Numbered from the stretch's first letter, positions 52,933 to 61,522 are shown. The stretch is 64,000 nucleotides of DNA from JASHUC01 sp035523875 (GCA_035523875.1 DATKPY010000011.1:3650-67649), one strand, 5' to 3'. A program made the numbers and translations. The notes: generated from the sequence alone by a model not told the origin.

Positions 52933-55020
52933 TCACGGTTTTCCATCCCCCGCGAGCGCGCGCCAGCCGGGGTCCGGCGCGAAACGAGAACCGTATCGCG
53001 CGGCGAGTTCCTCGAGCCGCGCGACAACGGCCGGCAATCCGCGGTTGCGCGCGTAGGCGATGGGGCCGCCGCGGAACGGCGCGAAACCGGTGCCGAAGAT
53101 CACCGCCGCATCGAGCAGATCGGGCTCGGGCACGACCCCGTCGCGCAAGCAGGCGACCGACTCATTGACGAGGACCAGAATCAGGCGATCCTCGAGGTCG
53201 GCGGGCGCCGGGCCGGCCGCCTCGGGCTTCACCGGCTTGCCCTCGTGCCAGCGGTAGAAGCCCTCGCCGGTCTTGCGCCCGAGCTTCTTCGCGGCCACCA
53301 GTTGTTTGAGACGGGTGAGGTCCGGGAGCGGGCGCCCGAGCTCGCTCGCGATGATCTCGCCCACATCGTGGGCCACGTCGAGTCCGACCACATCGGCGAG
53401 CTCGATCGGTCCCATCGGCATGCCGAAGCGTACCGCCGTCTGATCGATCGCGGCGAGCGGCACGCCTTCCTGCCCGGCGCGCATCGCTTCGTTCAAATAC
53501 GGCATCAGAACGCGGTTGACGATGAATCCCGGCGCGCTGCGGCAGGGCACCGGAAGCTTATCGAGCTTGCGTGCGAACCCGAGGGCCGCCTGCACCGCTC
53601 CCGCATCCGTGCTCGCCGACTGCACCACCTCGATAAGCGGCATCTGCGCTACGGGGTTGAAGAAGTGCAGCCCCACGAGCCGCTGCGGACGTGCGAGCTT
53701 CGCGGCGAGCGGCTCGAGCAGCAGGCTCGATGTGTTGGTCGCGAGTAGCGCATCGGGCTTCATGCGGGGCTCGAGCGTCGCGTACAGCTCGCGCTTGGCG
53801 TTCAGGCTCTCGAAGATCGCCTCGATGACCACGTCCGCACCCGGCACACCCGCGCCTGCCACGTCCGCCTTGAGCCGCGCGCTCGCGGCTGCGGCCTGCG
53901 CCGGATCGCGCAGGCGCTTCTCGAACAGCTCGCGTGCGCGCTTGAGCGCCGGCTCGACGAACTCGACGGCCCGGTCCTGCAGCGTCACCTCGAAGCCGCG
54001 CAGGGCGCACCAGGCAGCGATGTCCCCGCCCATCACGCCCGCGCCGATGACGTGAACGTGGGTGACGGCCGGGCCCGATTTGCCACCGAGGGACTTGAGC
54101 CGGTCCTGCAACAGGAACAGTCGCACCAGGTTGTGCGCCGTCTCGGTGCCGAACAGCTCCGCGATCGAGCGCGCCTCGGCGATGTAGGCCGCCTCGCCGC
54201 GCGCTCCATAGCGGCGCCACAGCTCGATCATCGCGAACGGCGCCGGGTAGTGCTCACGGCGGGTTTTTGCGGCCACCTGCTTCTCGAGCCTCGAGCGCAC
54301 GAGCGGGCGCAGCGGCCCCAAGCCGAGCAGCCGCTCGAGGAGCGGCGCCGAGCGCCGTACCGGGGGATGCAACACGAACTCGCGGGCGACCGCAGTGAGC
54401 TCGTGGGCGGCGACGAGCCGATCGACGAGTCCGATGCGAAGCGCACGCTCGGCACGGACCGGCCGGCCGGTCAGCATCATCTGCATCGCGGGGCGCACGC
54501 CGAGCAGGCGCACGGAGCGGACCGTGCCGCCGAAGCCCGGGTGGATGCCGAGCTGCACCTCGGGCAAGCCGAGCGACAGCCGCTCGTCGTTCACGGCGAT
54601 GCGGTAACGGCACGCCAGTGCGAGCTCCAGCCCACCGCCGAGGGCGTAGCCGTGGATTGCAGCCACCGTCGGGCAGCGTAGCTCCCCGAGCCGCTCGAGC
54701 ACGAGCTGGCCCGAGCGCGCGAGCTCAAAACCCTCCTCGGCACTCCCGAGAGCCGTGAATTCCTTGATGTCGGCGCCGGCGATGAAGCCACTCGTCTTTG
54801 CAGAGCCGATCACCACTCCCCGCGGCGGGTCGGTCGCGAGCGGGCCGATGAGCGCATCGAGCTCTCTCAGTACCTCGCGCGCAAGCACGTTCGTGGAGGC
54901 GCCGGGCTTGTCGAGCGTGAGCCAAACGATCGCCTCGGCGTCGCGCTCCATCTTCCAGGCCGATGTCGCCATGGCGAAGCCGCCTTCGGGGGTGGGGGCA
55001 GAGGAGGGGGAATCGGTCAC
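52933..55020 (-). CDS. Bifunctional enoyl-CoA hydratase / 3-hydroxyacyl-CoA dehydrogenase (FadB/FadJ family)
   Basis: A roughly 695-residue multifunctional beta-oxidation enzyme. The N-terminal crotonase domain has the oxyanion and Glu motifs IHGYALGGGLELALACRY and LPEVQLGIHPGFGGTV. The NAD-binding domain begins HVIGAGVMGGDIAAW, and the catalytic His lies in LVGLHFFNPVAQMPLIEVV. I used the GTG at 55020 because it overlaps the upstream stop as GTGA; the ATG at 54972 is an alternative that also gives a complete enzyme. No thiolase (fadA/fadI) follows, so its partner lies elsewhere. Confidence 0.9.
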   Translation of the reverse strand: MTDSPSSAPTPEGGFAMATSAWKMERDAEAIVWLTLDKPGASTNVLAREVLRELDALIGPLATDPPRGVVIGSAKTSGFIAGADIKEFTALGSAEEGFELARSGQLVLERLGELRCPTVAAIHGYALGGGLELALACRYRIAVNDERLSLGLPEVQLGIHPGFGGTVRSVRLLGVRPAMQMMLTGRPVRAERALRIGLVDRLVAAHELTAVAREFVLHPPVRRSAPLLERLLGLGPLRPLVRSRLEKQVAAKTRREHYPAPFAMIELWRRYGARGEAAYIAEARSIAELFGTETAHNLVRLFLLQDRLKSLGGKSGPAVTHVHVIGAGVMGGDIAAWCALRGFEVTLQDRAVEFVEPALKRARELFEKRLRDPAQAAAASARLKADVAGAGVPGADVVIEAIFESLNAKRELYATLEPRMKPDALLATNTSSLLLEPLAAKLARPQRLVGLHFFNPVAQMPLIEVVQSASTDAGAVQAALGFARKLDKLPVPCRSAPGFIVNRVLMPYLNEAMRAGQEGVPLAAIDQTAVRFGMPMGPIELADVVGLDVAHDVGEIIASELGRPLPDLTRLKQLVAAKKLGRKTGEGFYRWHEGKPVKPEAAGPAPADLEDRLILVLVNESVACLRDGVVPEPDLLDAAVIFGTGFAPFRGGPIAYARNRGLPAVVARLEELAARYGSRFAPDPGWRALAGDGKP

Positions 55021-55781
55021 GCGGCCGTCTTGTTGCGCAGCGCATCGGGGTGGACGTGAAAGTCGCACACGAGCGGGCGATGGTCCGAGAAGCGCACGTC
55101 GGGTACGCGGAACTGCGTGACCTCGATGCCGGCGCTCACGAGGATGAAGTCGAGCTCGATGCGGGGCACGCGAGCCGGAAAGGACGGCAGTCCCGCCGCG
55201 TTCGCGCTCGTGAGTCCAGTCGCCCGCATGAACAGGTAGATCTCATGGGTGCCCCAGAAGGTGTTGAAGTCCCCGGCGACGATGGCCGGCTTGGGCGCAC
55301 GCATGATGAGATCGTGCAGCGAGCGCAGCTGGGACTGGCGCTGGCGGTACTTGAGCGAGAGGTGCACGAGGAAGACGCACAGATCCTCGAGCTCGAGCTC
55401 GATGATGAGCCGCTTGATGCCGGTGTCGAAGTAGTGGAAGCGCGCGCCGGAGACGTGCGGGGCGGAGAGGAACGCATTCGCCTGCTTGCGCACGATCGGC
55501 ACGAACTGATTGATGGAGCTCGCGCCGTACTTGCACTCGTAAGCCGAGTAATGCCCGAGCTCGCGCGCGAGGTGATCGGCCTGGTTGAGCATCCCGGTGC
55601 GGATCGAGCCGGTGTCCACCTCGATGAGCCCGACGATGTCGGGCCGCTCCGCCCGCAGGAACTCCGTGATCCCTGCGAGGATGCGGCGGTTGCTGCGCAG
55701 GTAGCCGGCACCCGGCAGCGGCAGGTGAAAGGCGGGACCGGTGCCCGTAGCGTAACGAATGTTATAGACGAGGAGACGCAA
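55017..55781 (-). CDS. Endonuclease/exonuclease/phosphatase (EEP) family hydrolase
   Basis: A 254-residue protein of the Mg-dependent EEP superfamily. It opens with RLLVYNIRYATGTG, has DIVGLIEVDTG (metal Glu, near residue 54), AIVAGDFNTFWG (near 165) and ends with the catalytic RFSDHRPLVCDF. No signal peptide is evident. Family members cleave phosphodiesters in DNA, RNA or lipids, and the substrate cannot be told here. It precedes the FadB/FadJ-type gene with a GTGA overlap, so the two are coupled despite no obvious functional link. Confidence 0.85.
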   Translation of the reverse strand: MRLLVYNIRYATGTGPAFHLPLPGAGYLRSNRRILAGITEFLRAERPDIVGLIEVDTGSIRTGMLNQADHLARELGHYSAYECKYGASSINQFVPIVRKQANAFLSAPHVSGARFHYFDTGIKRLIIELELEDLCVFLVHLSLKYRQRQSQLRSLHDLIMRAPKPAIVAGDFNTFWGTHEIYLFMRATGLTSANAAGLPSFPARVPRIELDFILVSAGIEVTQFRVPDVRFSDHRPLVCDFHVHPDALRNKTAA

Positions 55782-55931
55782 TTCGGTCGTTTCTCGGATC
55801 GAAGCGCAAGGCGGGGCATTCTACCCTCGATGTGCCGCGGCGCGTCGTTTTGCGCAAGTCGCGGCGGCTGTGCGAGACTCGGAGCGTCGCGGTCGGCCCG
55901 CCGCCGCCGCAGGCTGGAGCCGGTCGCGTCC

Positions 55932-56384
55932 ATGTCGCAGGAGAATCCGATTCGGGTGTTCGTGACCCACCTGTGGGAAACGAGCGACGATTACTTGCGC
56001 GTGTTCGAGTATCTCGAGAGCGCGCGCAACTTCTACTACCGCAACTACAGCGCCCCGGATACGCGGCCCGAGGGCGACAAGGAGGCGCTCAAGGAGGAGC
56101 TGCGGCGGCAGATCTCGCCGGCGGAAACGGTCATCGCGCTCACGAGCCTGTTCGAGAAGAATCAGGATCTGCTCATCTTCCAGCTGCTGTACGCGCAGGC
56201 ATGCCAGAAGCCCGTCGTTCTGCTCAAGCGCTTCGGCGAGCAGCGGCCCGTGCCGAAGGCGCTCACGGAGCTCGCGGACGAGGTGATCGACTGGGACGAG
56301 CGTGCGCTCGTCGACTCGGTGCGCCGCCAGGCGCGGCACGAGGAGACGACGCGCTGGGACACGATCGAATTCAAGCTCGACTGA
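55932..56384 (+). CDS. Small TIR-like (MTH538/ThsB-type) domain protein
   Basis: A 150-residue protein that is essentially one flavodoxin-like TIR-like domain. IRVFVTHLWETSDDYLRVFEYL (about 7-28), SARNFYYRNYSAPD, ALKEELRRQISPAETVIALTSLF and ACQKPVVLLKRFG follow the order of the MTH538 TIR-like family to which the Thoeris sensor ThsB belongs. Whether it has catalytic activity is not visible. No ThsA-like effector is adjacent; its neighbours are a divergent EEP hydrolase and a convergent unknown gene. Confidence 0.7.
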   Translation: MSQENPIRVFVTHLWETSDDYLRVFEYLESARNFYYRNYSAPDTRPEGDKEALKEELRRQISPAETVIALTSLFEKNQDLLIFQLLYAQACQKPVVLLKRFGEQRPVPKALTELADEVIDWDERALVDSVRRQARHEETTRWDTIEFKLD

Positions 56385-56402
56385 GCCCGCACTGCGCCGG
56401 GG

Positions 56403-56774
56403 TCACGCTCCGGTCGTGCGGGTCTCCGCCAGATAAAGCGGCACCACCTGCGCCGCGGCTGCATGACGCGCCGCGGGCGCGACGCGCGGAATCGCGGAGA
56501 AGAGTCTCACGACCGTGCACGCGAGCCGATCGGCCTCGTCGTTCGACATCTTGCGTGTCGTCGCGCGCACCGCGTCCTCGCCGCGCAGCGTGGGCCGCTC
56601 GCGCGTGAGGCTCATGCTCACGGCGCGAAACTCATCGCGGATCTCGCGCGGCAGGTCGTCCTCCGCAATGTCGGCGAGAAAGTTGCGGTATGCATCGGCG
56701 AGCCGCTCCTTGATCGGGCCCGAGCGTGCAAGCGACAGCGTGGCTTCCTGAAATCTCTCCCAGGCGGTGCTCAT
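56403..56774 (-). CDS. Conserved-looking protein of unknown function
   Basis: A 123-residue, mostly helical, charged protein with no membrane span or signal peptide and no motif I recognise. The segment ADAYRNFLADIAEDDLPREIRDEF is acidic and could be coiled or helical. The ATG at 56774 is supported by codon usage downstream and by a promoter-like element about 110 bp upstream on the same strand. It is convergent with the TIR-like gene, with an 18-bp gap. Its function is unknown. Confidence 0.6.
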   Translation of the reverse strand: MSTAWERFQEATLSLARSGPIKERLADAYRNFLADIAEDDLPREIRDEFRAVSMSLTRERPTLRGEDAVRATTRKMSNDEADRLACTVVRLFSAIPRVAPAARHAAAAQVVPLYLAETRTTGA

Positions 56775-56884
56775 TCTCGACCTCGTTCGGCGCGCGTCGG
56801 TGGGCGCCCGGTGGCGCCGCAGGGCCCGCTCACGCCGTGTTGTTTTTTTCCAAGAATCCTTGGGCGTCAGGCTTCTAGCGCTGG

Positions 56885-56912
56885 AATATAGCGCAGCCTC
56901 TGAGAAAAACAA
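56885..56912 (-). promoter_or_regulatory. Candidate promoter for the 56.4-56.8 kb gene
   Basis: On the minus strand TTGTTT (56907-56912) and TATATT (56885-56890) are 16 bp apart. A TTGACA just upstream (minus strand, near 56913-56918) is too far (22 bp) for that -10. The transcript would have a leader of about 100 nt before the ATG at 56774. Confidence 0.45.
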
Positions 56913-56969
56913 TGTCAAATTGACGACAGTTCCGACGAATTCGGGCCGCTGAGAGCCCATCTTTCAGCA

Positions 56970-56996
56970 TCTTCTACGATGTAACACATTAGAAGA
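56970..56996. repeat. Short inverted repeat in the AT-rich gap
   Basis: TCTTCTA (56970-56976) and TAGAAGA (56990-56996) form perfect 7-bp arms around 13 nt. It could be a protein-binding site or a small hairpin. No regulator is obvious. Confidence 0.5.
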
Positions 56997-57375
56997 CATG
57001 GCTAACCCGTTGTTACTATAAGCTTCGTCGCGGCTGCCGCTTGCTCCATAGCCCTGTTGAGTCGCGGCCCTTCGCAGCGCCCGCGGCACCCCGCACACCG
57101 ACATCCTTTTCACGATCCCGGGGGCGCTCATCACACTGCTTGCCGTCGCGGCCGCGCCGCGTGCGAGCTCGGAATGCGCATGATGACGGCGCTGCCTGCG
57201 CCCGATACGCGCAACGCGCACCCGCATGCGCTTGCGCTCACGCGATAGCAGACATGCGGCGCGCGCGCGGAAGGAGAAACTCCTTGATGCATTCGGCACA
57301 TCCGCCATGCTGCATCGCCAGCAGCATCCATCTGGCGTATCATCCAAAAGTTAGGATCATGAGGCGAAGCCAACC

Positions 57376-57636
57376 GTGGATCTATTTGCCCCGCGACATC
57401 TGCTGCTCGTGCTTCTGATCGTTCTCTTGGTGTTCGGCACCAAGAAGCTGAAGTCGATCGGCTCGGACTTGGGCTCGGCGGTGCGCGGCTTCAAGGACTC
57501 GATGCGCGATGCTGAACAGGCGGCGGGCACGGAACAGCCTCCGCCGGATGCAAAGCAGCTTGCGAGCGCCGAGAAGCCAGCCGACAAGACGGCCGAGAAG
57601 ACTGCGGCTCCTGCCGAGAAGCCCACGCACGTCTGA
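57376..57636 (+). CDS. tatA: Twin-arginine translocase TatA/TatE subunit
   Basis: An 86-residue protein with the TatA layout: a short N terminus, a membrane helix (about residues 8-20, PRHLLLVLLIVLLVFGTKKL), the FGTKKL hinge, an amphipathic helix (SIGSDLGSAVRGFKDSM) and a charged, Ala/Lys/Glu-rich tail. It would form the pore-like assembly of the Tat pathway. The GTG start at 57376 fits the canonical N terminus. tatB and tatC do not follow, so this may be a TatE-like extra copy or the partners lie elsewhere. Confidence 0.88.
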   Translation: MDLFAPRHLLLVLLIVLLVFGTKKLKSIGSDLGSAVRGFKDSMRDAEQAAGTEQPPPDAKQLASAEKPADKTAEKTAAPAEKPTHV

Positions 57637-57748
57637 GGAAGTAGAGCGCAGCACGCCGGCGCCGGCTCGCCGGAGCGCGGCGATTGTCACCGGCGCGATG
57701 CGCCACCGCGAGCGCGCAAGCCGTCATTCCCCCCACAGGCGAACCCGA

Positions 57749-58573
57749 GTGAGCGTTCCGAAGGGCTTGCTCATCGATCTCGATGGGGTGATCTACGAGG
57801 ACGATTCGCCCATCGCCGGGGCGGCGGGCGCGCTCGAGTGGATCCGCAGCCGTCACATCCCTCACGTCTTCCTCACGAACACGACATCGGTGCCGCGGCG
57901 GGCGCTACGCGAGAAGCTCGCGCACGCGGGTATCCCGATCGAGCGCGACGAGCAGATCGTCACGCCCGCGCGCGCTGCGATGAGCTGGCTGCGACGCAAT
58001 CCGCGTGCGCCGGTCGCGCTCTTCGTCCCGCACGAGGTGCGCGAGGACTTCGCCCACCTGGAGCTCATCGCCGAAGATGCGCACGCGGGGGCGGCCGCGG
58101 TCGTGTTCGGCGACCTCGGGGAAGGGTGGACCTTCGCCGCGCTCAATCGGGCGCTGCGCTTGTTGCTCGCCGATCCGCAGAGCGTCCTCATCGCACTTGG
58201 GACGACCCGCTTCTGGCTCGCGCGCGATGGGCTACGCCTCGATGTCGGGCCATTCGTGGCGGCCATGGAGTCGGCCACCGGGCGCGAAGCCCTCGTGCTC
58301 GGCAAGCCGGCACCGATGTTCTTCGACCTCGCGCTCACGGAGCTCGGCTGCTCGGCCGCCGAGGCGATGATGATCGGCGATGACCTGCTGACCGATATCG
58401 GCGGTGCGCAGCGGATCGGCGCGCGCGGGATGCTCGTGCGCACCGGCAAGTTCCGCGTGGTCGGCTTGTCGAGCTCGGCGACGGTGCGCCCGGACGTGCT
58501 GCTCGACTCGATCGCGCAGTTGCCTGCCTGGTGGAGCGACTCGCTATCGCGTCACCGCGAGCGCATCGAGTAG
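57749..58573 (+). CDS. HAD-IIA family hydrolase (HDHD2-like)
   Basis: A 274-residue HAD phosphatase with a C2 cap. Motif I is KGLLIDLDGVIYEDDSP (about residues 5-21), motif II VFLTNTTS, motif III the lysine in LVLGKPAPMFF (about 186-196) and motif IV MMIGDDLLTDIGGAQ. It resembles the TIGR01458 group, related to the phospholysine-phosphohistidine phosphatase. The substrate is not predictable. The GTG at 57749 starts at the family N terminus. Its 3' end overlaps the convergent HD-domain gene by 30 bp. Confidence 0.85.
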   Translation: MSVPKGLLIDLDGVIYEDDSPIAGAAGALEWIRSRHIPHVFLTNTTSVPRRALREKLAHAGIPIERDEQIVTPARAAMSWLRRNPRAPVALFVPHEVREDFAHLELIAEDAHAGAAAVVFGDLGEGWTFAALNRALRLLLADPQSVLIALGTTRFWLARDGLRLDVGPFVAAMESATGREALVLGKPAPMFFDLALTELGCSAAEAMMIGDDLLTDIGGAQRIGARGMLVRTGKFRVVGLSSSATVRPDVLLDSIAQLPAWWSDSLSRHRERIE

Positions 58574-59092
58574 GCCGAGGTAGTCCTCCAGCCGCTCGGT
58601 CTCGAGGCCCGCGACCTTGCCGCGATCGTCGCAGTAACGCACCCACACGGCGTCGCGGTGAAAGCGCTCGGCCTCGAATTGGGCCACCTCTGCTGGGCTC
58701 ATCGGACCGCCCTGCAGCGCCAGGGTGTGCACCGAAGCAGGGCTCAATCGCGCGTGGTAGCCGCGATCCGTCGCGCACAGGTAGCGCTTCGCGGCGACGT
58801 GCAGCCGCACGGGCTCGCAGACCGCGGGCGGGAAGCGTGCGGCGAGCCAGCGAGCGCCGCTCTGCTCGTGCTGTGCGTCGCTGGTCCAATCCTCGAGCGC
58901 ATCCGGCACCGCGGCGATGAGGTGTCCGATGTCATGCAGCAGCGCCGCCAGCACGAGCGCATCGGGCGCACGGGCGCTGCGCGCGAAGTGCGCCGCCTGC
59001 AGCCCGTGCTCGGTCATGCTCACGGATTCGCCGAAGTACGCCGCGCTACCGCGCGAGCGATAGATCGCGAGAATCTCCTCCCCGAGACTCAT
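58544..59092 (-). CDS. HD-domain mixed-valent diiron oxygenase, TmpB/PhnZ-like
   Basis: A 182-residue HD protein predicted to cleave the C-P bond of an alpha-hydroxyphosphonate oxidatively, releasing phosphate. Metal-ligand positions follow the PhnZ pattern: H29, HD at 53-54 in LLHDIGHLI, H57, H75 and H98, plus K102. The diagnostic Y19/E22 pair in AAYFGESVS distinguishes these oxygenases from HD phosphohydrolases. The ATG overlaps the stop of the dioxygenase gene (ATGA), as expected for consecutive enzymes. Activity is inferred by family and context. Confidence 0.82.
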   Translation of the reverse strand: MSLGEEILAIYRSRGSAAYFGESVSMTEHGLQAAHFARSARAPDALVLAALLHDIGHLIAAVPDALEDWTSDAQHEQSGARWLAARFPPAVCEPVRLHVAAKRYLCATDRGYHARLSPASVHTLALQGGPMSPAEVAQFEAERFHRDAVWVRYCDDRGKVAGLETERLEDYLGLLDALAVTR

Positions 59093-60210
59093 CGGTGCGC
59101 CTCGGCGAGCGCGCGCCGCAGCATCGCCGCCTCGCTCTGCACGCTGTCCCGAGTGAGGTAACAGCCCTGCAAATGGCGCGGCTCGCGCGCCGAGCTGAAT
59201 GCCGTGCGGCCGTGCAGGATCCGTTGGTTGTCGAACACGACGAGGCTGCCGCTCGGGATCGTCAGGGAGAGCTGCCATCGCGGCTCGCGCAGCAGCATCG
59301 CGAACTGCCGGTAAGCACGGTAGTAGGCTTCCGTCTCCGCCGCGGTGAGCCGCAGGGCCGCGATCGAGCGGTTGTTGTAATGGACCGCCGCCACCTCGCC
59401 CGCGCACGAGAGCTGGATCAACGGGCGCTCCGCGTAGAGCTCCACGTTGCGCGAGCGATAGTGAAAGGGTACCGCGGTCGCGGTGAGCCGCGCGAAGTCC
59501 TCGGGTGAGGTCACGCGCAGATGCTCGGCGATCGCGAACCCGTCGGCGAACAGGCTCGCGCCACCTTCCGCAGAGGCGACGAGCGCGTGCAGCGCCTGAA
59601 AGCCGGGTACCGGGTCGCGGTACGGATTATCGGTGTGCAAGCCGAGACCGCGATCGGAGTAGGCCAAGTTCTCCGGCTGCGCCACCGAGCGCACGTCGAA
59701 GACCTGCCCATAGTTTGTCTCGAGCACGAAGCCCACGAGCGCCATCGCATCGAGAATCGCGCCCTCGCGTTCGGGGACGCCGCTCATGAAGGCGATGCCC
59801 TCGCGCCAGAGCCGCGTGAGCCACTCGAGTCTGGCGCGCGGCTCGGCGCGCAGCACCGCGAGACCCGACCATGCAAAGTCGCGGTGCGCATCGAGCGCCG
59901 CGCCCTCGAGCCAGCGCCGCACGGTGAGCTCGGGGCGCGCCGCGCGGCCTGGGCCGTGCGCCGCGAGCCATTCGAGTTCGAAGTAGGCGGGGCGGGACTC
60001 GCACTCCCACTCGATGCGGACGCGCTCACCCTCGAGCGCGGCGCGCAGGATCCGCGGACGCTCGGGGAGATCCGCCACGTCGATCAGGCGCTGGCCGCTC
60101 GCCGACTCGCGGTCTTCGCGCGCATTGTCGCGCAGCCACAGACTCGCGAACTGGAGTCGGCCGTCTTCTCCCTCGATCGTCAGACACTCAGGCGTCGATG
60201 AGACTTGCAT
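59089..60210 (-). CDS. Fe(II)/2-oxoglutarate dioxygenase, TmpA / gamma-butyrobetaine-hydroxylase-like
   Basis: A 373-residue enzyme with an N-terminal DUF971-type domain (about residues 8-98, FASLWLRDNARED) and a C-terminal TauD-type catalytic domain. The iron facial triad is H192 and D194 in LGLHTDNPYRDP and H333 in NQRILHGRTAF. TmpA, which hydroxylates 2-(trimethylamino)ethylphosphonate, and gamma-butyrobetaine hydroxylase share this architecture. The coupled HD oxygenase and the organophosphate-type transporter favour phosphonate hydroxylation. The ATG at 60210 follows the transporter stop by 13 bp. Confidence 0.8.
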   Translation of the reverse strand: MQVSSTPECLTIEGEDGRLQFASLWLRDNAREDRESASGQRLIDVADLPERPRILRAALEGERVRIEWECESRPAYFELEWLAAHGPGRAARPELTVRRWLEGAALDAHRDFAWSGLAVLRAEPRARLEWLTRLWREGIAFMSGVPEREGAILDAMALVGFVLETNYGQVFDVRSVAQPENLAYSDRGLGLHTDNPYRDPVPGFQALHALVASAEGGASLFADGFAIAEHLRVTSPEDFARLTATAVPFHYRSRNVELYAERPLIQLSCAGEVAAVHYNNRSIAALRLTAAETEAYYRAYRQFAMLLREPRWQLSLTIPSGSLVVFDNQRILHGRTAFSSAREPRHLQGCYLTRDSVQSEAAMLRRALAEAHR

Positions 60211-60223
60211 GGCGAGCTCCGGC

Positions 60224-61522
60224 TCAAGCGGCCGCGGTTGCCGCTGCCGCGGCGGCTCTCGCATTGAGATGATACAGATACCCCGCGCCGAGCGCCGCGA
60301 GGCCGCTTGCGGCCGCGAGCGCGAGGAACACGCCCGGCCAGCCGAATGCAACCGCAAGCCGCGCCACCGCACTCCCGGCGAGCACGCCGCCCAGATAGCC
60401 GATGCCGTCGATAATTCCCGAGGAAGCCGCGCTCGCGCGCTTGCCACCGAAGTCGAGCGCGAAGGCGCCGCCCAGGTAGGAATAGGGGCCGAGCAGGCAG
60501 AATGCGACGAGTCCGATCAGGGTGGCCGGAAGGAGCGAATCTCCGGTCCCCGGCCGCAGCGCGATCATTGCGAGGAGCACCACGGCCGTGGCGGCGAGCC
60601 CGAGGAAGAGCAGCAACGCGCGGCCGTTGACCCCGAGCCGATCGCTCCACCAGCCCGCGAGCAGCACCGAGCCAGCTCCGACTCCCGGAAAGACTGCGCT
60701 CAGCACGGCGGCGCGCCCCGCGCCGTAACCGGCGAAGTCACGCAGGTAAAGCGGCGTCCAGGTGTTGAAGGTCTCGCGAACGATCGTGGTCGCGAAGGAA
60801 AGCAGGCAGACGAGGAGAAACGCGCGGCTCGCGAGGAGGGTGCGCAGCAAGGCGAGGAAGCTGCTCGGGCCCTCTGCGGAGCCGAAAAGATTGCGGGGAT
60901 TGGGCACGGCCTCGGGGAAGCCCTGCGCGGAGCGGGACTCGCGCAGCCACACGAGGTTCGCGAGCAGCATCAGGCCGGTCACGGCCGCGGCGAACACGAA
61001 CAGCAGCCGCCAGCCGTGGCCGTGCTCGATGAGCGTCCCCATCTGCTCGCGCGCGAGCGCATCGCCGATCAAGTAGCTCACGCTCAAGACGCCGAGTACG
61101 GATCCGTAGGAGGAATAGTTGAACCAGCGCGAGGAGACCTTGATGAGGCCCGCCCAGCCGATCGACTGCGTGAGGCGGTTTCCGACCCAGGCGAGCGCGA
61201 ACAGGCCCGGTGCCGAGCCGGTGGCGAAGAGGAGCGTGAACAGCACCGCGCCCGCCATGCATACGAGCAGGCTCCGCCGTCCGCCCCAATAGTCCCCGAT
61301 TCCGGTCAGGAAGAATTTCCCGATCGCGTAGGCGAGCACGCCGTAGGAGGAGATCGCGCCGATGCGCAGGATCGCCTGATCGTGGTCGAATCCGCGCTTG
61401 CCGAGCTCCGCCACGATCAGGGGCGTTGCGACCGAGAGGTCCGCGCGACAGTAGTAACAGGAGGCGTAGCCCGCGAACAGCAGGAGCAGGGTCCGGACCT
61501 GCGCCAGGCGCAGCGCGCGCAT
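60224..61522 (-). CDS. MFS transporter of the organophosphate:phosphate antiporter type
   Basis: A 432-residue protein with about 12 membrane spans and the GlpT/UhpT-like N terminus FAGYASCYYCRADLSVATP. Conserved loop segments such as KFFLTGIGDYWGGRR are present, and an alanine-rich tail ends the protein. Members exchange phosphorylated organics for phosphate. Here it heads the operon with the TmpA-like and TmpB-like genes and probably imports their phosphonate substrate. The C-terminal alanine run is a low-complexity feature of unknown meaning. Confidence 0.82.
   Translation of the reverse strand: MRALRLAQVRTLLLLFAGYASCYYCRADLSVATPLIVAELGKRGFDHDQAILRIGAISSYGVLAYAIGKFFLTGIGDYWGGRRSLLVCMAGAVLFTLLFATGSAPGLFALAWVGNRLTQSIGWAGLIKVSSRWFNYSSYGSVLGVLSVSYLIGDALAREQMGTLIEHGHGWRLLFVFAAAVTGLMLLANLVWLRESRSAQGFPEAVPNPRNLFGSAEGPSSFLALLRTLLASRAFLLVCLLSFATTIVRETFNTWTPLYLRDFAGYGAGRAAVLSAVFPGVGAGSVLLAGWWSDRLGVNGRALLLFLGLAATAVVLLAMIALRPGTGDSLLPATLIGLVAFCLLGPYSYLGGAFALDFGGKRASAASSGIIDGIGYLGGVLAGSAVARLAVAFGWPGVFLALAAASGLAALGAGYLYHLNARAAAAAATAAA

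Larger units (their letters stand above)
56775..57375. other. AT-richer gap without a gene
   Basis: About 600 bp without a credible coding frame. The stretch from about 56840 to 57035 is clearly richer in A and T than its surroundings. It holds a minus-strand promoter candidate, a 7-bp inverted repeat at 56970-56996, and beyond 57060 only GC-rich unassigned sequence before the tatA start. I found no tRNA or known small RNA. Confidence 0.6.

Noticed and set aside
55932..56774. A Thoeris-type defence system
   Set aside because: Only the TIR-like component is seen. The neighbours are not ThsA-like (no Sirtuin/SLOG or Macro domain), so the name is not justified.
57376..57636. A tatABC operon
   Set aside because: Only tatA is present. 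The next gene is a HAD hydrolase and no tatB or tatC frame follows.
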